From contig NZ_JAKFZS010000003.1 in NCBI RefSeq assembly GCF_021654285.1, forward strand, positions 62,001-126,000: 64,000 nucleotides of DNA, read 5' to 3'. The notes below the pieces were generated by a model. It had not been told where the DNA came from, ran no database searches, and saw only the letters and a list, made by a program, of their open reading frames with translations. The position numbers and the translations under genes are program-made. Source of the stretch: Pseudoalteromonas luteoviolacea (GTDB taxonomy: Bacteria; Pseudomonadota; Gammaproteobacteria; Enterobacterales; Alteromonadaceae). How positions within the stretch are numbered: position 1 is the first letter of the stretch; each line of letters starts with the position of its first letter. Positions 36,315 to 44,631 of the stretch are shown piece by piece.

Positions 36315-36425
36315 GGTTTTTCCTTGTTTTCTCAAAGTACAGAAAACATGCGCATTCAACCGCGTACTGAATGGCATGCCGTGTGGTCAAGGAAAAGATA
36401 TTTTTTTACGCTCCCTAATATTGGG

Positions 36426-37848
36426 TCATATGCGGGTCACTTGCTCAGTCTTGCCCTGAATATGATCAAACGAGCCAGAGATATACCAACTAAACTCTGT
36501 TTCATGCACCAGGCTTTTGAGCGCTTCTTGGATCAAAGGGTGCACAAAGCTAAAGCGATCCTCATTTTGCCTGATCAGTCCACTGCAAAGCATTTTATGC
36601 AACACACACAATGGGGCCCGAATTTCATGGTATTCATTAAATGACTGTAACTGCTGGGTATCAAAATACTGACCAAGACTGGCGGCAAACTTCAACGTAT
36701 TGGCAACGTCACAAGGCATATTATTGAGGCTACTTAGAGCCAGTAATTGCAATGTGTCAGGGACTTCTGTTGCTGTATAGTCATCACAGAGTAATTGTTT
36801 TAAAAAAGAAGGGTTGCCTTCAGCGCGCTCAATCGCAGCGATGACCCGTCTTTGCTGACTTGCAACTAACACACCTTGGCTTCTAAGGATGTAATTCGCA
36901 AGCTGGTGCATGGACTGCTTATCCAGTGGTTTCACTGCAATGGAATGGGCGCGGGTAAGCCAGCTTGGTGGTTGTACAAAAAACCTTTTTTGCTGAGCCG
37001 AAATAATGAGTAGCATAGGTTGTGGGCAGTCACTTTGAGCAAATTGACTGACAAAGTACAGTTCCTTAGCAGTTAAATTGTGCGCATCATCAATGACCAT
37101 GTTTACGATGCCTTTATGGGCAATATAGCGTAACAATTGCTGTATCAACTGCGCGTCTAACTGTTGCTTACGCACCGTACAAAGTACGTCCAGTGCCTGT
37201 GATTCATGTTCATTTAACGCAAGACCCAACCACTGATATAAGCGCAAAATACTCAAAGGCCCGGTAGCAACTGTATAGACCTTACTCTCTATCGCAGCAT
37301 GAGATGTTTCTTCATTAATCGATAACAAGGCGCGCACTAAACCGGCAATGGCTGAACGACCTTGGTTTTTCAATGAGGGAGCTGGACATAAAAAATAAAG
37401 ACTCGATTGATTTGCTGCCTTTAACTGGGCTACAAAGGTGTTCAACAATGCGGTTTTACCAGCCCCTGTCATTCCTTGCAGATAAATGGTCTGTAACGCT
37501 GAATGTTTAACTGCTTGATTTAAAATCGTGTGGAACTGTTGTAACTCCCACTCTCTGCCAAAGCAAGGGAGCGGCATATCTCTGATCAAGTGGCTATAAA
37601 TCCAAGGTGGTGTATCAGTATCTTGAAGTAAAGTATCAATACTGACCTCAAAATAACTGGCCAAGCTTTTGATGGTGCGACATAACACCTGCTTTCCAGC
37701 TTCAGCCCGTTTGATTGTAGAAACTGAAACAGGTAACCGCCGGCTTGCACACTCTTCAGCAAGCTGCTCTCGACTAAGGGCTTTTTTTTCTCAGTAAACG
37801 TAATACTGTCTTATTTAATGCAACTCTGCCGTTGCTAGAAACACTCAT
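36426..37848 (-). pseudogene. HTH-ATPase regulator, reading frame interrupted in an A8 tract
   Basis: The true start is the ATG at 37848 with AAAGGAG before it. The first 25 codons end in a stop just after a run of eight A (minus strand; T8 at 37782-37789). With seven A the frame would continue as ALSREQLAEECASRRLPV, then STIKRAEAGK, a good HTH, and run on through the 420-residue frame to 36426, giving ~473 residues. The rest is a STAND/MalT-like ATPase: FGREWELQQF, Walker A GMTGAGKT, Walker B NMVIDDAHNL. Either the gene is off in this isolate, it is phase-variable by slippage, or it is a sequencing error. Its place upstream of the AraC fusion suggests joint control of the R-body locus. Confidence 0.8.
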
Positions 37849-38177
37849 AGTTACTCCTTTAAATAATGATTATAAATGGTTGAAAGTACTGTTTGCTTTG
37901 TTCGCTAAATCGACAAAATCCATTTTGCAGATATGTTAACAGTATTTGTATTACGCGTTATTACAAGGCTATGAATGGACGAGCGAACCTACGAGTATTC
38001 ACGCCAATATGACATAAATATGAATAAAGTGCGGACTACTTCCCGTGAAAAACACGTTATATGACGAAATAGTAATAGGCACTAAGCAAAGTGATATTTG
38101 TTGCTTAAAATAACATGTAGAGATCAATTCACGTTTATCAAAAAAACGCCCCTGTTTTACCAGAGGCGCTTTAGTCT
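37849..38177. other. Gap between the R-body locus and the NRPS-linked genes
   Basis: 329 bases with no supportable gene. Carries the promoter of the HTH-ATPase regulator and, at its right end, the terminator of the SPFH gene. Confidence 0.5.
38141..38170 (-). terminator. Terminator after the SPFH gene
   Basis: On the minus strand CGCCTCTG, loop GTAAAA, CAGGGGCG (one U-G pair), then a T run; 8 bases past the SPFH stop. Confidence 0.8.
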
Positions 38178-39380
38178 CTACTTTAAATATTCCATGGGTT
38201 CGCCAGTTTGCAGCGATCTATCCGTTAGGGTTTTATCGGGTTGGCGAAGATCCGGTTTTAACTTGTGGCCATACTTGTCGACGCTATTTAAATAGTCGTC
38301 TTTATCGCGTATTTCTCCTGAGGCTTCCAGCTCTGCTTTTAGCTCACCCGGCTTGTGGGTTTCTTTAAAGCTGCTGTTTTGTGGCGTCAGACTACTCTCT
38401 GTATTTAAAATCAACGGTAGGCCATCTTTGCCACTGCCAATCACCACCACTTTGGCATTATTCGATTTTGCCAACTCGATGGTGGCTTCAATACCACGCC
38501 ATTTAAGATAGGCCTCAGAAATACCGTCACTGACCATTTCTTGAAAAAGCGCAATCCCTTTGGCTTCTTCCTCTTTACGCAGCGCTTCTTTTTTCGCGAC
38601 TTCAACACGCATTTTATACTCTTCCAAAATATAGTTTTGATTCACTTTGGAAATGATCGCACTGTGTACTTTATCGGGTAAATCAACGCGCTTGATCAGC
38701 ACATCATCTAAGTTCACCAAGTGGTGACCCGCCATTTTTTGCGCCTCTTGGCGCAGCATCGACTTCTCTTTTAGTTCCAGCTCATTGAGCACTTGTCCAA
38801 GCAACTCTTCTTGTACTTCTTTGCGTTGATTGCCATACACCTGCTCTGCATCGTATTGCGATACAATCATGCGCACTCCAGAGCTCACCTCTGGGAGAAT
38901 GATTTCATCGACATAATCTGGCCCGACTAACTTGTGCAAATAGGGGATAAAGTCTACTTCAGGGCGATAACGTACCGTGATATCTAGGGTGATCCGCAAG
39001 CCCTCGTTGGTGATGGCATACACATTGGTATGTGCAGTTTGGTAACGGCTAGAGTAAATGGTGAGCGTATCCCATGGAAACACCAATACTGTGCCTTCAT
39101 GTAATGGCGCATCCAAATAAGTACCGCCACCAAAGCGCTTCCAAAGTACCCCAACTTCACCCGAATCAACCTTGATAAAAATGACTGGAATAAGCGCTAT
39201 CACCAAAAAGATCGCAATCAATAAGGTTAACCCTGCGCGAAAGCGCCAAGATAAAATGCGTCGTCTCAATTTAGGTTGATAACGTTTGAGCAAGCGCATC
39301 AAAATATTCGATATTATTATTGCCAAGATGGCGCTAATTATAATCGTCAGCGTTATATCAGAAGGGAGAATGATGTTCAT
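38178..39380 (-). CDS. SPFH/band-7 (prohibitin-like) membrane protein
   Basis: 400 residues. Two N-terminal spans (~8-28 and ~48-70) are followed by the SPFH domain (VDSGEVGVLWKRFGGG through TLDITVRYRP) and a long coiled-coil helix (EEYKMRVEVAKKEALRKEEEA). The C-terminal tail is charged and disordered. SPFH proteins form large membrane cages or microdomains that organise other proteins. Its ATG overlaps the stop of the ABC exporter gene by 4 bases, so it may be a partner of that exporter. Its 3' third is repeated as a decayed fragment at 17381-17600. Confidence 0.88.
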   Translation of the reverse strand: MNIILPSDITLTIIISAILAIIISNILMRLLKRYQPKLRRRILSWRFRAGLTLLIAIFLVIALIPVIFIKVDSGEVGVLWKRFGGGTYLDAPLHEGTVLVFPWDTLTIYSSRYQTAHTNVYAITNEGLRITLDITVRYRPEVDFIPYLHKLVGPDYVDEIILPEVSSGVRMIVSQYDAEQVYGNQRKEVQEELLGQVLNELELKEKSMLRQEAQKMAGHHLVNLDDVLIKRVDLPDKVHSAIISKVNQNYILEEYKMRVEVAKKEALRKEEEAKGIALFQEMVSDGISEAYLKWRGIEATIELAKSNNAKVVVIGSGKDGLPLILNTESSLTPQNSSFKETHKPGELKAELEASGEIRDKDDYLNSVDKYGHKLKPDLRQPDKTLTDRSLQTGEPMEYLK

Positions 39381-41038
39381 GATGTTACTCCTTTACCCTC
39401 AACTTCATGGTGTTCCATTAACTGTCCTTCGACCATTTTTAAGTGCACATCGGCCAAATGGAAATACGCATCATCATGGGTGATGGCAATGACGGTGTTA
39501 CCGCGAGCTTTAAGTTTTGGCAGCACCTGCTCATAAAACTTACGCCTAAAAATAGGGTCCTGATCCGCCGCCCACTCATCAAAGATATAAATGGGTCGGT
39601 TTTCTAAAATGGTGCTCAAAAGAGCCAATCGCTTGCGCTGACCGGATGATAGGTCAATGCTGCTAAACTCCCCATCCACTACTTTGACCTTGGTGTTCAT
39701 CTCTAAAAACGCCAACCAATCATCGATTTCTTCTTGGCTGGTATTGTGAATACCATAAAGCTGCTTGAATAAATGAAAGTCTGCGAACACCGCTGTAAAT
39801 AAGCTGCGATAGGCTTCTTTGAGGTTATCTGTAATAGGTTGGCCATCGACTAATATTTGCCCGCCTTGCAGTTCATACAACCCAGTTAACATACGGATAA
39901 ATGTGGTTTTACCGCTACCATTACCACCGGTAATAAAGGTGACCTGCCCGCGCTTCAAGCTCAAATCCACAGGACCAACAAAAAACGGCCTGTCACCACC
40001 TTTTTGGCCATGCTGGTAATAAGCCCCTTCCAGTTTCAACTCATCAAAATTATGTACATAGGAAAAGTGCTCTGTATCTAAGTTTGAATTATCCACTTTG
40101 GCACGTTTGAGGTCTTCTTCCAAAGTCAGTACGTTTTGCGCCGCTTCCGTTGCGGTGGTGTAAATTGGGATCCCGCCAACAATACTGGTAATGGGGCCAA
40201 TTAAAAACAGTGACGCCGTGGTGACTTTGATCACCACATCTGTGTATACATGAGACAGGCTCGGCACAATAAACACCATGGCTCCCGTGGCGGCAAAAAA
40301 GGTGATTTGCGAGAGCACAAAATCAGTAGCGAATAAAGTTTGTGTGGTGGTTTTGGCTTTTTTAGCCCGCGCGGAGTCCATAACAAATTCATGTTCTAAG
40401 TCATCGGCTCGCGGCACGCTCAGCTTCACCTCTTTAAAGCCATCCAACAAGTCAGATAAGCGTTGGATCAACTTATTTTCGCTCTCAAATGACAGCTGCA
40501 TATTGCGTTGGATTTCATTAGCGCGTAGCCGGTGAATGCTGGCGCCCATTAAAATTAAAATGGAGATAACCAAAAACGCCACAAACGAGTGCCACGCGAT
40601 ATATAAAGAGGTAAAAAACACTAGGCTGATCGACTGACCAATAATCACAAACAGCTGTGCCGACTGTGAGATGGTTTGCAGCTCTTTACTGAGCGTATTA
40701 AAAATGCGCTCTTTGCCTATGGTTTCAAGGGTGGATAACTCGGTATGACGCACACATTCAAATAACTCAACACGCAGCCTATCAATGGCTTTTTCGACCA
40801 TTTTCGCGGCTTTGGTCATCAGCCTTTGCTGCGTCAGGCCATAAATTGAAATGGTCAGAATAAACAACACCAGATAATAGAGAATATGGTTCTCTTTGTG
40901 GATATCTGAAATGTTTTCCGACACGTTATTTATCAAGGCAAGGACTAACGCATTAGCAAGGCCAGAGATACAGCCCAACATCACGAAAGTCCTTTTCTTT
41001 ATTTTTATATTCCGACTGATTAAATCGTATAATACCAT
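39377..41038 (-). CDS. Cyclic-peptide-export type ABC transporter (PvdE/SyrD-like)
   Basis: 553 residues, membrane domain and ATPase fused. Six spans fill the first ~290 residues; the nucleotide-binding domain has Walker A GGNGSGKTT, signature LSSGQRKRLALLS and Walker B PIYIFDEWAADQDP with the following H-D switch (ITHDD). The FDEWAADQDP form is typical of PvdE/SyrD exporters, which carry nonribosomal peptides or their precursors to the periplasm. Located downstream of the NRPS genes on the same strand, so it is the likely exporter of their product. Confidence 0.92.
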   Translation of the reverse strand: MVLYDLISRNIKIKKRTFVMLGCISGLANALVLALINNVSENISDIHKENHILYYLVLFILTISIYGLTQQRLMTKAAKMVEKAIDRLRVELFECVRHTELSTLETIGKERIFNTLSKELQTISQSAQLFVIIGQSISLVFFTSLYIAWHSFVAFLVISILILMGASIHRLRANEIQRNMQLSFESENKLIQRLSDLLDGFKEVKLSVPRADDLEHEFVMDSARAKKAKTTTQTLFATDFVLSQITFFAATGAMVFIVPSLSHVYTDVVIKVTTASLFLIGPITSIVGGIPIYTTATEAAQNVLTLEEDLKRAKVDNSNLDTEHFSYVHNFDELKLEGAYYQHGQKGGDRPFFVGPVDLSLKRGQVTFITGGNGSGKTTFIRMLTGLYELQGGQILVDGQPITDNLKEAYRSLFTAVFADFHLFKQLYGIHNTSQEEIDDWLAFLEMNTKVKVVDGEFSSIDLSSGQRKRLALLSTILENRPIYIFDEWAADQDPIFRRKFYEQVLPKLKARGNTVIAITHDDAYFHLADVHLKMVEGQLMEHHEVEGKGVTS

Positions 41039-41121
41039 TTTGATTTTCTTATCATTTTTGTTATCGGCTAAATAGCCTTACAGCGATAATTATCGCCAAG
41101 CGCACTTAAAATAAATTAAAG

Positions 41122-41298
41122 CTAGTCGTCCTCACTTTCTTGCTGTGGGTTACGATCTTGGGTGAGCAGCAACATCAGCAAGCTCACTATCGGCGTCAAA
41201 AATAATGAAATCAGAAAAAAGCCCACCGGCCCTGCAAACGTATTGCGTCCCCAATAGCCGGATAAAATACATAACACCAAATACAATGCCACTATCAT
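41122..41298 (-). CDS. Small two-span membrane protein
   Basis: 58 residues from the ATG at 41298, which has an ideal GAGGAGGT site; the frame is open upstream but lacks such a site. Two hydrophobic helices (MIVALYLVLCIL and VGFFLISLFLTPIVSLLMLLL) and a short acidic tail. Similar small proteins often accompany larger membrane proteins. Unknown family; between the DUF697-like and exporter genes. Confidence 0.65.
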   Translation of the reverse strand: MIVALYLVLCILSGYWGRNTFAGPVGFFLISLFLTPIVSLLMLLLTQDRNPQQESEDD

Positions 41299-41377
41299 AA
41301 TGACCTCCTCAAAAGCCCAATGCTGCGAAATAAACCAACAGTTAACCTGTTGGTTTATCAAGGTTCAGCCACTGTGA

Positions 41378-41941
41378 TTACACAGTGGCATCGCTCGGTT
41401 GTGTGCTGGCATTACCTTTATTTTTACGATATTTCGCTGCAATATCAGCAATATCGCCCTTAATGCTAGAAAGATTAAGGTCAATCAAAGTGCCACCATT
41501 TTCAAAATGACGAATAAACGTGCTGCCTACTGCATGCGTAGATGCGGCAGACACTACAGGCATAAATGCGATTGCACTCAATGTTCCAATTACCGGCACT
41601 GCTTTTAAGAAGCTACTTAAACCAGCTCCCCCAAGCGTTTGCGGAAATGAACCACCGATCACAGCACTGACCGTGCCACGCAGTTTATTGTCGCTGTATG
41701 ATTGGCCATACACGTTGGCAATTTCACCAATCATCTTCATTTGGATACCCGTCAAAGCCACTAAATCAACCGCTGGAATTGGGATTAACCCAGAACCAAA
41801 CGACCATTTAGAGTACTTATCGACAATGATCTGCGCCACGGCTGCTCGGTCTTCTGCCTGAACTACAGTGCTTTGCGGCTCCGTAGCAGAAGCATTCGCT
41901 TCATTTGCCTTGTCGTCCTTTGCTGTTTTTGTCGCTGTCAT
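41378..41941 (-). CDS. DUF697-like protein with Gly-rich hydrophobic segments
   Basis: 187 residues. Polar N-terminus (~35 residues), then helix and hydrophobic parts: FGSGLIPIPAVDLVALTGIQMKMI, TVSAVIGGSFPQTLGGAG and AVPVIGTLSAIAFMPVVSAAST. The I-P-I-P-x-x-D and V-P-V-I-G pattern is characteristic of DUF697/YcjF-type membrane-associated domains, whose role is not established. It lies in the NRPS neighbourhood but is separated from the serine hydrolase gene by 214 bases, so it may have its own promoter. Confidence 0.7.
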   Translation of the reverse strand: MTATKTAKDDKANEANASATEPQSTVVQAEDRAAVAQIIVDKYSKWSFGSGLIPIPAVDLVALTGIQMKMIGEIANVYGQSYSDNKLRGTVSAVIGGSFPQTLGGAGLSSFLKAVPVIGTLSAIAFMPVVSAASTHAVGSTFIRHFENGGTLIDLNLSSIKGDIADIAAKYRKNKGNASTQPSDATV

Positions 41942-42155
41942 AATTCATCCTCTATGATGTAGATTTAAACAGTTGTGAACCCACCAAGTTCATGCGAAGT
42001 GTTTAAACATCATTAAACTTTGCATTTACTTGCCCTTATCACTGTAATTCCACGCGAAATTACAGAAATTCCGTATTAAGGCCGACAAAAGTACAGAGAC
42101 ACACTTCACCCAACACTCTAATGCAGGCAGCCTTTAACTCATCTTGTTACTGGTA

Positions 42156-43526
42156 TTAATTCACCGTGCCATCGAGCACGCCTTGGCACTGCTCGGTACG
42201 GTGTCTATCGTTATAGAAAATAATGTTACGTAACTCTTCTGCGATACAATCAGACTCATAACCGGTTTTGTGGTAATTACTAAACGCCATCACGGTTTGA
42301 TCACGCTCTAACAACCTTGAAAAGCTGGTCACCCATGAATACGGGTAGCTGCCTGAGTACTGTAAAAACTTCTCGTATTTGTTCAAATTGGTACTGTTAG
42401 GATCATCTGGGCAATCGGCGACTTTGCCATACTGATTTGGGTCGATATAGGTCACAAACCAGCCGTAGCCAAAGTACTCACATTCATCATCACTTTGGGT
42501 GTTTTGGTACGGCGCAAACGCCATTTCTTTTTGTTCGGCATTTAAGATTAGGTCACCATATAGACCTTGATCCCACTTATGCATGTCTTTCACTGTTGAA
42601 TACATGTCGCCAGCGGAATACAGCACTAACGGGTTGCTATACGGGTTTTTAAAGATGTTTTCGTAAGGCGTTGGCCCGCCCGTTTCAGGTGGGCGACCCG
42701 TTGTGAGTGGCAAATATTGGTTTTCGTCAAAGACATAACCTGTGGTCATATTTTCATAAATACCAATGGCGTTAAACGCACCGCTGTCTTGCATATTGAG
42801 CGGGTCTAATATTTGCTCTTTAACGATGTTTCTGAAATAAAAGCTTGGGTCTATTTGACCTTGCTTACCTGCGGCTAACTGTTCAATGATGTTACCAATG
42901 AGGTAGTAATTACAATTGCTGTAGGTAAACTTGGAACCCGGCTCAAAACTCGGTTTGTTATCCTGCTCTGTACAGGTACAAAAGCGATTGCCAAAACCTT
43001 CAGGACCATTTAAATCTAACGTGTCATCGTATAAATATGGTCGCCAGCCCCAATCAAGATATACGTCTGGATTATCACTGTAGTTATCTATGCCTGAGGA
43101 CATGCTCAACAGGTTATGTAATGAGACATCCGCGCATTGATTTTTCGGATACCAAGGCAGGTAATCGCCCACCGTTTTGGTTTTTAAATCCTCGTCTGCC
43201 AGCATGCGTAGTAAAATTGCTGCGGCAAACTCTTTGGTATTCGACCCAATGCGATATTTTGAGTCTGATGTATTGGCGACATCATATTGAATATTTTGTG
43301 GGCCGCAATTGGCCTTGTACACCACATCCTCACCGGAAGTGACGTAAATACTGCCAAAAAAGACCATCTTATCGCAGTAGTCTTTGACAGTGACTTCGAA
43401 CATTTCTATCTGTTCGGCAGTAATGGTGTGGTCTTTTGCCACTCCATTTTTAAAACAAGAGGTCAGAAGTAAACTCATACAGCATAGGCTTAAAACCCTG
43501 AGTTGTTGCTGATAAAGCCCGTTCAT
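42156..43526 (-). CDS. Serine hydrolase lipoprotein of the beta-lactamase class C family
   Basis: 456 residues. Signal peptide with lipobox LLTSC (Cys24), so a lipoprotein. Catalytic SxxK is Ser95-Asn-Thr-Lys98 in YRIGSNTKEF, and the YxN motif is in KFTYSNCNYYLIG. Relatives include D-aminopeptidases, esterases and transpeptidases; several NRPS clusters encode such an enzyme to trim or release a peptide in the periplasm. Being co-directional with the synthetase genes it may cut a pro-peptide or confer self-protection (inference). Confidence 0.85.
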   Translation of the reverse strand: MNGLYQQQLRVLSLCCMSLLLTSCFKNGVAKDHTITAEQIEMFEVTVKDYCDKMVFFGSIYVTSGEDVVYKANCGPQNIQYDVANTSDSKYRIGSNTKEFAAAILLRMLADEDLKTKTVGDYLPWYPKNQCADVSLHNLLSMSSGIDNYSDNPDVYLDWGWRPYLYDDTLDLNGPEGFGNRFCTCTEQDNKPSFEPGSKFTYSNCNYYLIGNIIEQLAAGKQGQIDPSFYFRNIVKEQILDPLNMQDSGAFNAIGIYENMTTGYVFDENQYLPLTTGRPPETGGPTPYENIFKNPYSNPLVLYSAGDMYSTVKDMHKWDQGLYGDLILNAEQKEMAFAPYQNTQSDDECEYFGYGWFVTYIDPNQYGKVADCPDDPNSTNLNKYEKFLQYSGSYPYSWVTSFSRLLERDQTVMAFSNYHKTGYESDCIAEELRNIIFYNDRHRTEQCQGVLDGTVN

Positions 43527-43613
43527 TGTGTGTTTCCCTAGCGTTGCTCAGTTACTTTGCTAACTTCTTTACTACTAACAAAACTCATATTTAGCACGAC
43601 AATTGCGTCCATA

Positions 43614-44579
43614 TTAGTACGCCGCTTTTGCCATACCCACCAGCACCTTTCTGGTGCCCGTATACGCTTCTCGACCATGGGTGTATAACATGTTGTCGAG
43701 CAGCATAATGTCATTGCGCTGCCACTGATAAGCAAATGTCAGCGAGCGATACACCTCATTAATAATGGCAATATCACTGGCTGCTATTTCACTGCCATCT
43801 CCGTAGTAGGCATTGCGCGGTAAATTCTCTAGCCCAATACTCTCTCGCATTGACTCAGGTAACTGATTGTCGATGCTTGAGCAGTGAAATAAATGCGCCT
43901 GATTAAACCACACCTTTTCACCTGTTTGTGGGTGGGTCGCAACCGCAGGACGAATTTGCTTGGTCTGCAAGTGGTTATCAGGCTTCCACTCAAAAATAAT
44001 GTCGTTTTTCCAGCAATACGCTTCAACTTCCTCTTTATTTTGAGTTTGAAATACTTCCTGCCATGGCAAATCAATATCGCCATAGTTGCGCACATACATG
44101 ACGCCCAGTTTTTCAAACTTTTCCCGCAGCGCCACAGGTAATTGCTGATACACTAAGCGGCTGTCAGCGAGCGGTGTATTACCACCTGTTTTTGCCGGGA
44201 CCACACAGAAAAATCCCATGCGCATTGGCCAACAGTTGGAGTAGGCATTTTCGTTGTGCTGCAAAATAACCTGATCAGCGTGATACTCCGTGGTCGTATA
44301 AATGTTGTTTCTCAGTGCAGTGCGTGGTGAGGAGCGATAAATATACTGGCTGAGTTGCTCGCCAAAAATTGCTTCCAAAATCGTGCTGAACTGATTGGTG
44401 CTCACAATATTCAAGCCGCGCAGCAAGGCCACACCATCTCTATCTACCCACTCATTAATCTCTTTAATATGGCTTTTCACCCAAGCCAAACCACTTTGCT
44501 TTTGCGCTGAAAGGTCATGCACAAAACTATTCAGCTCGGTCCTCGTGTCCTCTTTGTCGAGCGCTAGTAACTGATCCAT
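43614..44579 (-). CDS. SyrP/TauD-type Fe(II)/2-oxoglutarate dioxygenase
   Basis: 321 residues. Iron ligands: His108-x-Glu110 (LQHNENAYS) and a distal His301 (DNMLYTHGREAYTGTR), with the 2-oxoglutarate Arg nearby. The HNE-A-Y and GGNTPLADSR segments are like SyrP and AsnO, which hydroxylate the beta-carbon of Asp or Asn in peptide synthesis. Sits 52 bases behind the NRPS gene, so it very likely tailors an amino acid of the product. Two predicted Asn residues make beta-hydroxy-Asn a natural guess; Leu or X cannot be excluded. Confidence 0.85.
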   Translation of the reverse strand: MDQLLALDKEDTRTELNSFVHDLSAQKQSGLAWVKSHIKEINEWVDRDGVALLRGLNIVSTNQFSTILEAIFGEQLSQYIYRSSPRTALRNNIYTTTEYHADQVILQHNENAYSNCWPMRMGFFCVVPAKTGGNTPLADSRLVYQQLPVALREKFEKLGVMYVRNYGDIDLPWQEVFQTQNKEEVEAYCWKNDIIFEWKPDNHLQTKQIRPAVATHPQTGEKVWFNQAHLFHCSSIDNQLPESMRESIGLENLPRNAYYGDGSEIAASDIAIINEVYRSLTFAYQWQRNDIMLLDNMLYTHGREAYTGTRKVLVGMAKAAY

Positions 44580-44631
44580 TCTATTCCCATCCTTAACTAG
44601 GTAAGATAAAATTACAACATAATATTTACAT

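Noticed and set aside
37782..37789. Programmed -1 ribosomal frameshifting at the A8 tract
   Set aside because: A -1 slip leads to a frame without HTH; only a +1 shift (or loss of one A) restores the protein, which does not fit the usual A-AAA-AAG mechanism. Indel or phase variation is simpler.
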